A stretch of DNA of 64,000 bases from Photobacterium atrarenae (GTDB lineage: Bacteria; Pseudomonadota; Gammaproteobacteria; Enterobacterales; Vibrionaceae). Location: assembly GCF_024380015.1 (NCBI RefSeq), contig NZ_CP101508.1:1798902-1862901 (forward strand), given 5' to 3'. Below are positions 44,401 through 52,332 of this stretch, piece after piece. Made by a program: the position numbers and the translations under genes. The notes under the pieces were generated by a model. That model worked only from the letters and a program-made list of their open reading frames with translations. It had not been told where the DNA came from and made no database searches. How positions within the stretch are numbered: the stretch's first letter is position 1; every line of letters begins with the position of its first letter.

Positions 44401-45783
44401 AGCCACTTTACGTTGCTGTGCGTCATAGAAAATCTGCCACGTATGGCCAAGTGGGGACACCTTTTTTACCAGACGACCATACTCATTATGGAAAAATTGC
44501 CATTGGTTCCCGAGGCTGTCTGTACTGATGGAGAGATTTTGTTCACTGTCATATTCAAACCGATAGTGGTAGTAACCATCATCGCCCCACTGCTCTTTAC
44601 ACCGAGCGTTTGAACCAACCCTTTCCCAGGAGAAATAGTGACTAAACCCGGACGGGCGGATACGCTGGATCAGTAAATGATCCTGATAACGATAGGTTTC
44701 GACTTCTTGTTGCCGGTTGCTGGCTTCACATAAATTCCCCTGCTCATCATAATGGTAGTGAGCTAAGGTAGTTGACAAGCCATCAGCATGGGCAGGGATC
44801 TGAACCTGTGTAAGAAGCCCTGCGGCATCATAAAACAATTCAAGTTGAAGTCCGCTGCTGGCCGAAATGAAAGCAAGCTGACCCTTACCGGAATAGCGCA
44901 AGTCATAGCTGCTGAAGGAATCAAAACTGAGCCTGGACAGCATCCACCCGCTGTCGGCCAGGATAAACCTAAGTTGACGCCCATCGCTTAGCGTGAGTGA
45001 AATGAGGTCGGCACGCTCGTACCATAGGCATGCCCCCGCGGAAATGTGATAGCTGACGGCACCGGGCATAACCTTTTCAAAATCGAGTACCTGGCCCATA
45101 TCGTCAGTGAAGCGCCAGCCGTTTATTTCGGGAGCGGCTTCAGTTAATTCATAATGAAAATTACTGCGCCAGCCATAACCCAACCCAACATTGGTCTGGC
45201 TCAATGACGAACGGTATGTACGCTGCCAGACTAACGGAGAGGACCCGGCCAGAGAAATGTCCTCCAGCGTAAGTATTTCTTCGCCGGTCGACATCGAGAC
45301 CGGATCACCACTGTACTCCATCTCATCAACCGAAGCAGAGGCCGGCGTATGATTCAGCTGACTAACCGGCTCCGGCTTATTTTGATCACGGCTGACTTTG
45401 GGTTTTGGTGCCGGTGCAGGTGGACGAGGAGGCTGAGATGGCTCACCCTGGTGTACAATCACCGGTAAGACTTCAGGCAGTTCATAGACGAACAACTGTT
45501 TTGCGATAATAGCCTGAGCCAAACTTTCAAGTACACCACTTAAACTCGCTCCGCCGAGGCTTCTGGCTCGTACTTCTGCACCGAAATCTATCATCCCAAG
45601 CACAGCAAAAAGATCTGCGCCTGGTTTAGGCTTCATACGGGAAAATTTATTCAGATGAACACGAACGAGCTGAATCGTCGCAAAAGAGAGCGGTAACGAC
45701 TTCGCATCATCAAGCTTCGCCGACGTAAAAATATACACTTTTCCATCATTGGCCTTTAGTTGCACCTGCATCGAGCCATCCAT
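41404..45783 (-). CDS. rhs: Rhs toxin with C-terminal PoNe DNase tip (T6SS effector)
   Basis: At 1459 residues this is a complete Rhs protein. The N-terminal region (1-130) lacks a PAAR domain and ends in a Pro-rich linker. A DUF6531-type start (SGDPVSMSTGEEILTLED) leads to the YD-repeat core that forms the shell, closing with YNRFRYYDPDAGRFIHQDP, GGINPYQYAPNP and DPLGL at 1145-1149, the cleavage-region motif. The 310-residue tip ends in a PoNe-type PD-(D/E)xK DNase: Asp1356 in GIDGIYRH, Glu1372 and Lys1374 in ITEAKYN, then KQMSDDW. GAGG lies 7 bp before the ATG. It would be loaded on VgrG-PAAR and delivered to rival cells. Confidence 0.93.
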   Translation of the reverse strand: MDGSMQVQLKANDGKVYIFTSAKLDDAKSLPLSFATIQLVRVHLNKFSRMKPKPGADLFAVLGMIDFGAEVRARSLGGASLSGVLESLAQAIIAKQLFVYELPEVLPVIVHQGEPSQPPRPPAPAPKPKVSRDQNKPEPVSQLNHTPASASVDEMEYSGDPVSMSTGEEILTLEDISLAGSSPLVWQRTYRSSLSQTNVGLGYGWRSNFHYELTEAAPEINGWRFTDDMGQVLDFEKVMPGAVSYHISAGACLWYERADLISLTLSDGRQLRFILADSGWMLSRLSFDSFSSYDLRYSGKGQLAFISASSGLQLELFYDAAGLLTQVQIPAHADGLSTTLAHYHYDEQGNLCEASNRQQEVETYRYQDHLLIQRIRPSGFSHYFSWERVGSNARCKEQWGDDGYYHYRFEYDSEQNLSISTDSLGNQWQFFHNEYGRLVKKVSPLGHTWQIFYDAQQRKVAEITPTGAKTEYRYNHLGQLIQLVSPDKGVISYSYNALGLVDRITDRAGRSSFYDFNSLGRLRSECHPGGLSIHYQYDRKGRVVEMASSRGVVIKNWWDQQGKLVAQQRNSALTRYSYNSLGELNGVINQDGWVKAYVYSRAGVVTQVSEYHQAEPESVFTHQFDYDWAGRLQSMQDPLGRKTHFVYQGLSQPCEVIQPDGSGLKLEYDKERNLTAIQRSDGAVYRFVYDSEECVIQTVGFDGRVQDYTYNGDGQLVSVAEQAERFVCFRRDDAGRVVEQRSTCGQSTFSNYFTYDELGRLKHANNAHRKVTFEYHDNDQVSAVWQDHWQITHSFDATGRRAGTRLPDGSQVSYRYAESGQLSAVVWQGETIVARQFDVCDREVARQYANGVDVQQAFDAQGKLVRHSLHRADRDVVTRHYVYNSGQQLVGIKDDERGDAHFEYDDLNQLVFAKTPAGEQSPRFDGFGNPADDSVEVEDDRLLRTETHLYRYDKYGNQDRVQSDAGYEQRQFNGLNQLVSVKTGGKYCQFLYDALGRRSAKISEEGRTDFLWDGNQLIGEHRNGDFTWYLYEPGTFNLIAMCRQGQVYCYHLDHLGTPLSLTDPQGRVVWQAEYQVNGDANVIIDDIPNPHRFQGQYHDPETGLHYNRFRYYDPDAGRFIHQDPIGLLGGINPYQYAPNPIQYVDPLGLSCKEEGALLSGAYFIGGALQGIFKPLQETTEFALQNPGKAVDALLSGAYDTLYLAADTIFYPVDYGLLEPADYWLGTSFSTGSRARISDKTNRLFNSLESDYNQFSQYWNDDNFKQAGYLVGGYVSSLAPGKKAFSNVDLKPDVTDAIRRTDVADRKTLDDFPEFNALNHKKAAVGEYNAHALMMENGFTPLGKTDGVYKPGSNGIDGIYRHPNPPPDFVITEAKYNKARLGKTKDGKQMSDDWVTESRLKKVGMSRKDIQQILDGIEDDDGSVDKYLIRNKPDGTMVVKRLNSDAHVSSNVLDLDVEVN

Positions 45784-45796
45784 GTGAAACCTCTAC

Positions 45797-46732
45797 TTAT
45801 TGATGCCAACTGTACAGAGCCACAGCACGGTATAGTTGTTCAGATGACTCGAGCTGCAAGGTAAATCCGTCATGTATCTCACGCTGGTAACTCTCATAAA
45901 TACGGAAAAGGTTATAAAGGCCGGAGCAAGCGCCCAGCTCCCCCACAGTCGCCCCAGACATCACCACCTGAGTATTGGCATCAACATGCGGATGGAGCGA
46001 GCTGTATACATTCGCCCACTCGGCTGCGCCTGATTCGTGATCGGTATAGGGTACATAGAGTTGCCGGACCGTTTCGCCACTTTGCCGTTTAAAGCGATGA
46101 AACAGGGACTCCACAGCTACAGAAGGCTGCTTGTCACGGGTTTGTGCTTCAACACTGTGCCATTGGCAATTTAATCCTGTTTCAGAGCGATACAGTTTCG
46201 TCAATAAAACACTTTCATTCGCAATGAGAGCGTTACTCGAGCCACCTGGGCTATCCAATCCCCTGAAACGAGGATCGCTATCAACGGCTAAAACCCAGAT
46301 AGACCCGTGCTCTCTGAGTAGCGCAATGATTTTATTCCACGCAAGAATGAGAGCACTGCGGCCATAGGGAAATAAGAAGCATTGCGAGTGAGTTTTAAGA
46401 TCGACAATCACCTCACAAAGCTGAGAAAATAATTCTCGATATAAATCATCATGATTATATATCGTCTGGTGACTTTCCGGCTGTGGCAGAAGCAAGATAA
46501 CAGGGGCCGACTTCCATGGAATATCAGCGCCAGAAAGTGCTTGCGATAAAATAAATTTAATTCTTAGCGGTAGCGCCTCACCTTGATGCGACTCAAAGCT
46601 GTTCGCTAAGATCTGTGTGTTATCGTGTGTATCGATGAAGTTCGGAGTGGCCCTTTCTTTATCAGACAACCCCAGTATCGTCTCGTAATTTCGGTTCTCT
46701 CCTAAGCAGGCCAAAACAGGTTCAACTTTCAC
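45797..46732 (-). CDS. Thiolase-like (beta-ketoacyl-synthase fold) T6SS-associated protein
   Basis: About 311 residues, starting at a GTG with AAGG 8 bp upstream. The sequence GRSALILAWNKIIALLREHG, SIWVLAVDSDPRF, and VVMSGATVGELGACSGLYNL has the layout of the thiolase/ketosynthase fold, but I do not see the usual catalytic Cys-His-His or Cys-His-Asn set. Similar proteins, annotated as 3-oxoacyl-ACP synthase-like, occur beside PAAR/DUF4150 genes in T6SS effector loci. Its place between PAAR and rhs suggests an adaptor or loading role for the Rhs protein, which lacks its own PAAR domain. Confidence 0.6.
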   Translation of the reverse strand: MKVEPVLACLGENRNYETILGLSDKERATPNFIDTHDNTQILANSFESHQGEALPLRIKFILSQALSGADIPWKSAPVILLLPQPESHQTIYNHDDLYRELFSQLCEVIVDLKTHSQCFLFPYGRSALILAWNKIIALLREHGSIWVLAVDSDPRFRGLDSPGGSSNALIANESVLLTKLYRSETGLNCQWHSVEAQTRDKQPSVAVESLFHRFKRQSGETVRQLYVPYTDHESGAAEWANVYSSLHPHVDANTQVVMSGATVGELGACSGLYNLFRIYESYQREIHDGFTLQLESSEQLYRAVALYSWHQ

Positions 46733-46742
46733 GAACAAAACC

Positions 46743-47063
46743 TTAACCTATTAACACGGTAGGGTTACCATTAACCACTTTGCCACCATGGCGGGTTGAT
46801 TCACCTTGCCGTGCAGCAGGCTTACCATTGATCAATACACTACCGGAGCCAGCAGAAATTGAGTCTGGCGGCCCGATACAAATCACCATATCGCCTTCTC
46901 TGGCTGCCGGAACACCGCCAATCAGGACGTTTCCTGAGCCGGCAGCAATTGGACCACCAACATGAGGAACTTTTGCGGTTGTTTTGGGGCAAACATGAAA
47001 ACATCCAATTGTTGCAGCAGGTAAACCCATAACTATCATTCCAATCGACTTGTAAAAAAGCAT
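46743..47063 (-). CDS. PAAR domain spike-tip protein
   Basis: The 106-residue protein consists of one PAAR domain: VCPKTTAKVPHVGGPIAAGS, VLIGGVPAAREGDMVICIGP and a repeated VLINGKPAARQGE, ending in HGG-type zinc-site residues. PAAR proteins sharpen the VgrG spike and carry effectors. The start overlaps the vgrG stop (TAATG); an internal ATG at 47030 could be the real start. It is the probable link between VgrG and the PAAR-less Rhs. Confidence 0.88.
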   Translation of the reverse strand: MLFYKSIGMIVMGLPAATIGCFHVCPKTTAKVPHVGGPIAAGSGNVLIGGVPAAREGDMVICIGPPDSISAGSGSVLINGKPAARQGESTRHGGKVVNGNPTVLIG

Positions 47064-48949
47064 TAATTAAGGTTTATCATCCCAGCTTTAAGCGCAATTT
47101 TGCTGCCATTTACTTTGATGTTAGTACCTTTAATATCAATACTACCATCACTGGACAGTTTGATAGATGCACCACCACATTTGATGACCATCTCACCCCC
47201 CACATCAATTTCAAGTTTATTACTCACTTTCTCAGACTTATTGTTACCGACCTTTTCAGTTTTATTATTTCCAACCTCTTCATTTCTATCGTTATCAACC
47301 TTACTCGAATAATTATTTTTAACCTGAGATAAACGGTCGTTCTCAACAAGAACACTCTGATTGTTTTTTATAGTCTCTGATGCATCATTTTCAACAAAGA
47401 CTTGATAGTTCTTCTCGGCATGAAGATAGAAAAGTTCATTATCTTTTTTATCATCAAACCGGATCTCATTGAAGTTGCTCCCGCCGCCCTCTTTCGTGGA
47501 GCGTGTTTTGATTCCGCTGACTGATTTCTCCGCTGGAAGAGAGTACGGCGGAAGATTATTCCCGTTATAAAGGGCACCAGTAATGATCGGCTGATCAGGA
47601 TCGCCATCTAAAAACTCCACAAGAACCTCTTGACCGACTCTCGGGAAAAATGAGGCCCCCCAACCGTTTCCAGCCCACGACTGCGCCACTCTTATCCAAC
47701 AAGAACTGGTATTATCTGCAACACCTTCACGATCCCAATGAAAGAGAACTTTTACACGGCCATACTTATCGATATGAATCTCATCCTGCTTTTCACCAGT
47801 GACACAGGCAGTTTGAACCCCGTAAACTCGCGGTTTTGAGGTAATAGGCTTTGGCCGGTATAAAGTTTCTTTCGGTACACAGGAAAACTGGTTATGTACA
47901 CTTTGGTGGGAAGCTTTTGATGAACCTGTCTGACTGGCAATTGCGATTTCCAGGTAAACATGTGTAATAAGAAAACTCTTACCTTCAAGGCGCTTATCTT
48001 CGTGCGATTTAAAAGTAAAATATTGCCCGGCACTAAATGTTCGACAATTACTGGCACCGGAAGACAGTTCCGTATCTCTTTGCAGTGCTTCAAGCATCAG
48101 CGCGCTCTGATCCTGGATTCTGTCATTCAATTCAGAGCCCGCTTGATAATGGAAAACCTCAGTCGCAGATTGCTGCTTAGACAATGACGTCTCGGCTTGG
48201 GAGCCTGATGGCTTAGCCCCTGGCTTAATGAAGTCATAGCCCTTCTTGGCAACTTTACCTGGTGAGACCTCAAGGCCCCCGATCCAACGGTGAATATGTG
48301 CTTCAGTCAGGCTCCCTGTACTGAAAGCAACGGATGATTCAACACAGGGCTTATAGCAGGTTACATCATCACAAAGAACCATGGTATGGCTGGATAAAGA
48401 ATGCGTGAAATAATAGAAAATACCTTCTTCTTCAAGTAATCGGTGCACAAAATCAAAGTCAGTTTCATGATATTGAACTTTGTATTCATACTTAGCGTAG
48501 CTTCTCTTCAAGTCCACTTTGATATTAACATTGTGTACTGACAATACGCTCTTTACGATATCTTCAACATTTAAATTCTGATAGATTTTACAATTTGTAC
48601 GCTGATAGGAAAAATCCAGAGAGGGACAGACATCAATGACATAGTCTTGATATTTATCACCTTCCGCACTGGCCGCGACACGGCTGCCATTTGATCGTAA
48701 AGAAGAAACATAACCGTGAAGGTACTTTTCTGATACGCTATCACCACTATGATAAAGAACAGTGAAAGAAACCGGCTTACCAATTAAGTCCTTAGAATTA
48801 ATTAACACACCATTTGTGTATACATACGCATGAATAGAAAATGGAACTGATATCCCTTCATGAAGCTCCATCTTTGTCAGGTGAAGTACATCTTTACCCA
48901 ACGGAGTATCAATACGGATAATATTATTTTCTTGTGTCGATGTCTTCAT
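47063..48949 (-). CDS. vgrG: T6SS spike protein VgrG (TssI)
   Basis: The 628-residue protein has the gp27-like N-terminal half (LTKMELHEGISVPFSIHAYV, HETDFDFVHRLLEEEGIFYY) and gp5-like OB fold (IHIDKYGRVKVLFHWDREG, WAGNGWGASFFPRVGQEVLV, FLDGDPDQPIITGALYNGNN). The C-terminal beta-needle shows short Asn/Lys/Val-rich repeats (VENDASETIKNNQSVLVEND onward). It ends shortly after the needle with no extra effector domain. It follows a terminator after hcp, so its level may be lower than that of Hcp. Confidence 0.95.
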   Translation of the reverse strand: MKTSTQENNIIRIDTPLGKDVLHLTKMELHEGISVPFSIHAYVYTNGVLINSKDLIGKPVSFTVLYHSGDSVSEKYLHGYVSSLRSNGSRVAASAEGDKYQDYVIDVCPSLDFSYQRTNCKIYQNLNVEDIVKSVLSVHNVNIKVDLKRSYAKYEYKVQYHETDFDFVHRLLEEEGIFYYFTHSLSSHTMVLCDDVTCYKPCVESSVAFSTGSLTEAHIHRWIGGLEVSPGKVAKKGYDFIKPGAKPSGSQAETSLSKQQSATEVFHYQAGSELNDRIQDQSALMLEALQRDTELSSGASNCRTFSAGQYFTFKSHEDKRLEGKSFLITHVYLEIAIASQTGSSKASHQSVHNQFSCVPKETLYRPKPITSKPRVYGVQTACVTGEKQDEIHIDKYGRVKVLFHWDREGVADNTSSCWIRVAQSWAGNGWGASFFPRVGQEVLVEFLDGDPDQPIITGALYNGNNLPPYSLPAEKSVSGIKTRSTKEGGGSNFNEIRFDDKKDNELFYLHAEKNYQVFVENDASETIKNNQSVLVENDRLSQVKNNYSSKVDNDRNEEVGNNKTEKVGNNKSEKVSNKLEIDVGGEMVIKCGGASIKLSSDGSIDIKGTNIKVNGSKIALKAGMINLN

Positions 48950-48972
48950 TTCTATCCAAACCTAAAAACGAT

Positions 48973-49001
48973 AAATACGGGATAGTTTCTATCCCGTATT
49001 T
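48973..49001 (-). terminator. Strong hairpin between hcp and vgrG
   Basis: A perfect 12-bp inverted repeat (AAATACGGGATA / TATCCCGTATTT) with a 5-base loop starts 10 bp after the hcp stop and is followed by T-rich sequence on the minus strand. It should terminate or attenuate transcription after hcp, giving more tube than spike protein. Confidence 0.85.
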
Positions 49002-49011
49002 AAACACTCAA

Positions 49012-49491
49012 TTACATTTGCTGCCCTTTAACGCCACTGTAACCATAAACAAGCGGCGCTTGAACGTTGTTCAGGTCATCTGTTGGCGTTACAGTCATCA
49101 TCATTTCAGTATAAGAAATCGTGATCGTTTCTACTGGACGATCATCTTGAATCGAAACACTATAGTGAGAAATCATGGCATCTGTTAATTCGATCTTCAT
49201 GATTTCTTCAACCTTCTCACCCTGTTTAGTGATGTGGAAGGTTGCTGGCTTGCCTTTACCAATCGTTGCTTCTTTAAATAAATCCGGTGACGCCTTGTCT
49301 TGAAGCTTAGTAATTGTCATGTCGTAAAGACGTGTTGAGCTAGCTTCACGGTCCTGAGCTGTACCTGTATATGACGTAATTTCACGGCCTACACTCCAGT
49401 CAACAGAAAGCAAAGTGATCAGATCTTTGTACTGCTCTGCTGTAGCTTCACCTTTAATATCGGCATATTTCAGATAAGTATTAGATTGCAT
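49012..49491 (-). CDS. hcp: T6SS tube protein Hcp (TssD)
   Basis: The 159-residue protein has the Hcp1-type beta-barrel pattern: YLKYADIKGEATAEQYKDLI, LSVDWSVGREITSYTGTAQD and a late ITISYTEMMMTVTP. Hcp hexamers stack to form the expelled inner tube and can carry small effectors. It has AGGAG upstream and a 208-bp leader of its own, which suggests a separate promoter, and a strong hairpin downstream. Base composition fits the rest of the T6SS block. Confidence 0.95.
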   Translation of the reverse strand: MQSNTYLKYADIKGEATAEQYKDLITLLSVDWSVGREITSYTGTAQDREASSTRLYDMTITKLQDKASPDLFKEATIGKGKPATFHITKQGEKVEEIMKIELTDAMISHYSVSIQDDRPVETITISYTEMMMTVTPTDDLNNVQAPLVYGYSGVKGQQM

Positions 49492-49699
49492 GCTAATCTC
49501 CTATAGCATTACTTGGTTAATCCCTATTGGGTCACGATGAATTATTTATATGATTATCTATAGTTAACAAAAACACCAGATAAACTTAATGTGTTATTAA
49601 TCAATTAAAGCAATTCCTAATTGATGGCGATTATTGCACACCTATTTTACTTAATTAAGAACAGGGATTTTGTACTATGATCTTGCTCGCAAATTATCA
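49492..49699 (-). promoter_or_regulatory. Probable hcp promoter region
   Basis: The 208 bp between clpV and hcp are AT-rich and hold no gene. I looked for a sigma-54 type GG-N10-GC element and found none convincing; no clear sigma-70 pair stands out. Promoter function is inferred from the gap only. Confidence 0.4.
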
Positions 49700-52297
49700 T
49701 TAGCCACCAATATTAATGACAATATCATTATTAACATAATCAACCATGATATCTTCAATGGATTCTTTCGCTGACACTTTATATAAAATTTCAGATGAAA
49801 TCACTGGTAATAAATCACTTTGGATGAAATTAATCACATTTCTTGCACCAGCATTATTATCCATGCATCTATCAATTAGCAGATCATTAATCGAATCAGA
49901 AAAAGTCAGGGTTGCCTGATAATTTTTACTTATCCGTTCAGAAACTTTTTCGAGTTGCAGTCGAATGATTTCCTTCAACATGACTTGATTTAGGGGTAAA
50001 TATGGTACGACATTGGCTCTTCCCAAAAAGGCCGGCTTAAAGACGGTCAACAGATCGTCATTTAACGCTTCTTTCAAGCCCTGAATTGTAGGTGCTGTTT
50101 CTTCATCTTCAAATAGTGTCAGAGTTGTTTCCGTTCCGACATTAGACGTCATAATGATGATTGTATTTTTAAAGTCTATCTCTCGCCCTTCCCCGTCCTT
50201 GATAGTACCTTTATCAAATACCTGATAAAAAATATCCTGAACACCAGGATGCGCTTTTTCCATCTCATCCAACAGAATAACGCTGTAAGGGTTACGGCGG
50301 ACAGCCTCTGTCAGCACGCCGCCCTCTCCGTAGCCGACATATCCAGGTGGTGAGCCCAACAATAGGGAAACTTTATGCTCTTCCTTGAACTCGGACATGT
50401 TGATAACAATAACATTATCTTCGCTACCATAGACCTGCTCCGCCAACGCCAGTGCTGATTCCGTCTTACCAACACCACTAGGGCCAGTCAGCAAGAACAC
50501 ACCATTTGGCTTTTGTTCATCGCTTAAACCTGCCCGAGCTGTTTGAACAACTTTACTCATCAACGCCAAGGCGTGATCCTGGCCGATAACACGCGCCTTC
50601 AATTGCTCATCTAATGTCAAAATCGTTTCTATTTCGTCACTCTGCATCCGACCAAGCGGAATGCCCGTCCAGTCAGAAATGACTTCGGCAACCAGTGCTT
50701 CATCAACCTGAAAAAACACCATGGGTTTTTCAGATGCATCCAACCGCGCTTTAATTTGTAGCAGTGTCTGTAGATCAGCCTCGCTGTCTTCTGCCGTCTG
50801 ATCGATCAATTTATGCGACAGTCGCCTTGCTTCCGTGACAAGCTCTTTTTCAGCTTGCCAACTGCTTCTTTTCAGCTCGAGCGCCGTAGCAACACTGTCC
50901 AGCTGAGCTTTCAATTCAGCGATCCTGCCCGCCGCAGTGGCCCCCGTAACAAGCTCTTTTTCCAGAATAGCGAGCTCAGCTTCAATCTGTTGTTGCTGAC
51001 GAATTAATAATTCAACATCACTGGGTACGCTAACCTGGCTCATAGCAACACGTGCGCAAGCAGTATCGAGTAGTGAAACCGCCTTGTCCGGCAACTGCTT
51101 CCCACTGATGTAGCGATTAGACAGCTTCACAGCAGCTTGAAGTGCTTTATCTGTGATCATGACGTTATGGTGTGATTCCATCACGGGGAGCAAACCACGC
51201 AACATGACAACAGCGGTTTCTTCATCAGGCTCCTCAACTTTAACAACCTGAAATCTGCGAGTCAGTGCTGCGTCCTTCTCGAAAAACTTTTTGTACTCGG
51301 CCCAGGTTGTTGCAGCAATCGTACGCAACTCGCCCCTTGCCAGTGCAGGCTTTAACAGATTAGCTGCATCATTTTGGCCTGCCTGCCCACCGCTGCCAAT
51401 CAGGGTATGTGCCTCATCAATAAATAGAACAATTGGCTTAGATGACTGCTTCACTTCTTTTATCAGGCTCTTCAGACGGCTTTCAAACTCGCCTTTCATG
51501 CCGGCACCAGCCTGTAGCAGAGCTAAATCCAGTACTTTGATGCTGATATCCCGCAGCGATTCCGGAACATCGCCTTGTACAATTCGCTGTGCCAGCCCCT
51601 CGACGACCGCGGTCTTACCAACCCCCGCCTCACCGGTCAAAATAGGGTTGTTCTGACGACGCCGGGTTAGAATATCGATCATCTGGCGGATCTCGTGATC
51701 GCGCCCCAAGATGGGATCTAACTTCTGCTCACGAGCTTGCTCTGTTAAATCAATGGTAAACTGCTCAAGCGCCTGCTGACTGATTCCTAGCGACTTTTCC
51801 GAACCGTCCAATTCGGCTTGGCCTGCCGCTTTTGGCGCTATTTCCGGCCAGGCTACCATCAGCCGTTGCGGTTCTACTTTTGCCAGTTGCGGTATGTCAC
51901 GGAAAATCATTGCGCCAAGGCTATCATCACTGACCAACGCATAAACAATGTGCACAACGGAAATGGTGTCATCTGCAAAGTCAATGGTTGCTGACATCCA
52001 GGCTGTTCGGAGCAGAGTCACAATATGGCTTGATAGGCCCGGTGGCTGAGAGCACCCTGTTTCAAACCGATCAAGTTTCTGTTGAAGTTGCTCGTTGAGC
52101 TGAAAAGCATCAATATCGAAGTAGTGAACGATGGCATTCAGAGTGTCATCAGGTTGCTCAAGTAATGCAGACAGCCAGTGATGAATCTCTACACTGGTGT
52201 GCGTTTTGCTGTTGCATAAGGCAGCAGCTGCTTCCAGCGACTTTTTACAACCTGGCGATAATTTGTCTACGAGAGACTTCAATGTCATTGTTGACAT
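49700..52297 (-). CDS. clpV: T6SS sheath-recycling ATPase ClpV (TssH)
   Basis: The N-terminal domain (TLKSLVDKLSPGCKKSLEAA) binds the contracted sheath; two AAA+ modules follow with Walker A motifs GEAGVGKT (about residues 222-229) and GPSGVGKT (about 605), Walker B VLFIDEAHTLIG and VILLDEMEKAH, and the ClpB-type middle coiled coil is short. ClpV disassembles contracted TssBC for reuse. I chose the ATG at 52297, with AAGGA 7 bp upstream and a family-like N-terminus, over the ATG at 52336 that overlaps tssG as ATGA. Confidence 0.95.
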   Translation of the reverse strand: MSTMTLKSLVDKLSPGCKKSLEAAAALCNSKTHTSVEIHHWLSALLEQPDDTLNAIVHYFDIDAFQLNEQLQQKLDRFETGCSQPPGLSSHIVTLLRTAWMSATIDFADDTISVVHIVYALVSDDSLGAMIFRDIPQLAKVEPQRLMVAWPEIAPKAAGQAELDGSEKSLGISQQALEQFTIDLTEQAREQKLDPILGRDHEIRQMIDILTRRRQNNPILTGEAGVGKTAVVEGLAQRIVQGDVPESLRDISIKVLDLALLQAGAGMKGEFESRLKSLIKEVKQSSKPIVLFIDEAHTLIGSGGQAGQNDAANLLKPALARGELRTIAATTWAEYKKFFEKDAALTRRFQVVKVEEPDEETAVVMLRGLLPVMESHHNVMITDKALQAAVKLSNRYISGKQLPDKAVSLLDTACARVAMSQVSVPSDVELLIRQQQQIEAELAILEKELVTGATAAGRIAELKAQLDSVATALELKRSSWQAEKELVTEARRLSHKLIDQTAEDSEADLQTLLQIKARLDASEKPMVFFQVDEALVAEVISDWTGIPLGRMQSDEIETILTLDEQLKARVIGQDHALALMSKVVQTARAGLSDEQKPNGVFLLTGPSGVGKTESALALAEQVYGSEDNVIVINMSEFKEEHKVSLLLGSPPGYVGYGEGGVLTEAVRRNPYSVILLDEMEKAHPGVQDIFYQVFDKGTIKDGEGREIDFKNTIIIMTSNVGTETTLTLFEDEETAPTIQGLKEALNDDLLTVFKPAFLGRANVVPYLPLNQVMLKEIIRLQLEKVSERISKNYQATLTFSDSINDLLIDRCMDNNAGARNVINFIQSDLLPVISSEILYKVSAKESIEDIMVDYVNNDIVINIGG

Positions 52298-52332
52298 AGT
52301 TTGATCCTTATTTTCTATAACAGCGACTGTCT

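Noticed and set aside
49492..49699. Sigma-54 promoter for hcp
   Set aside because: No GG-N10-GC pair with the right flanks is present in the 208-bp leader.
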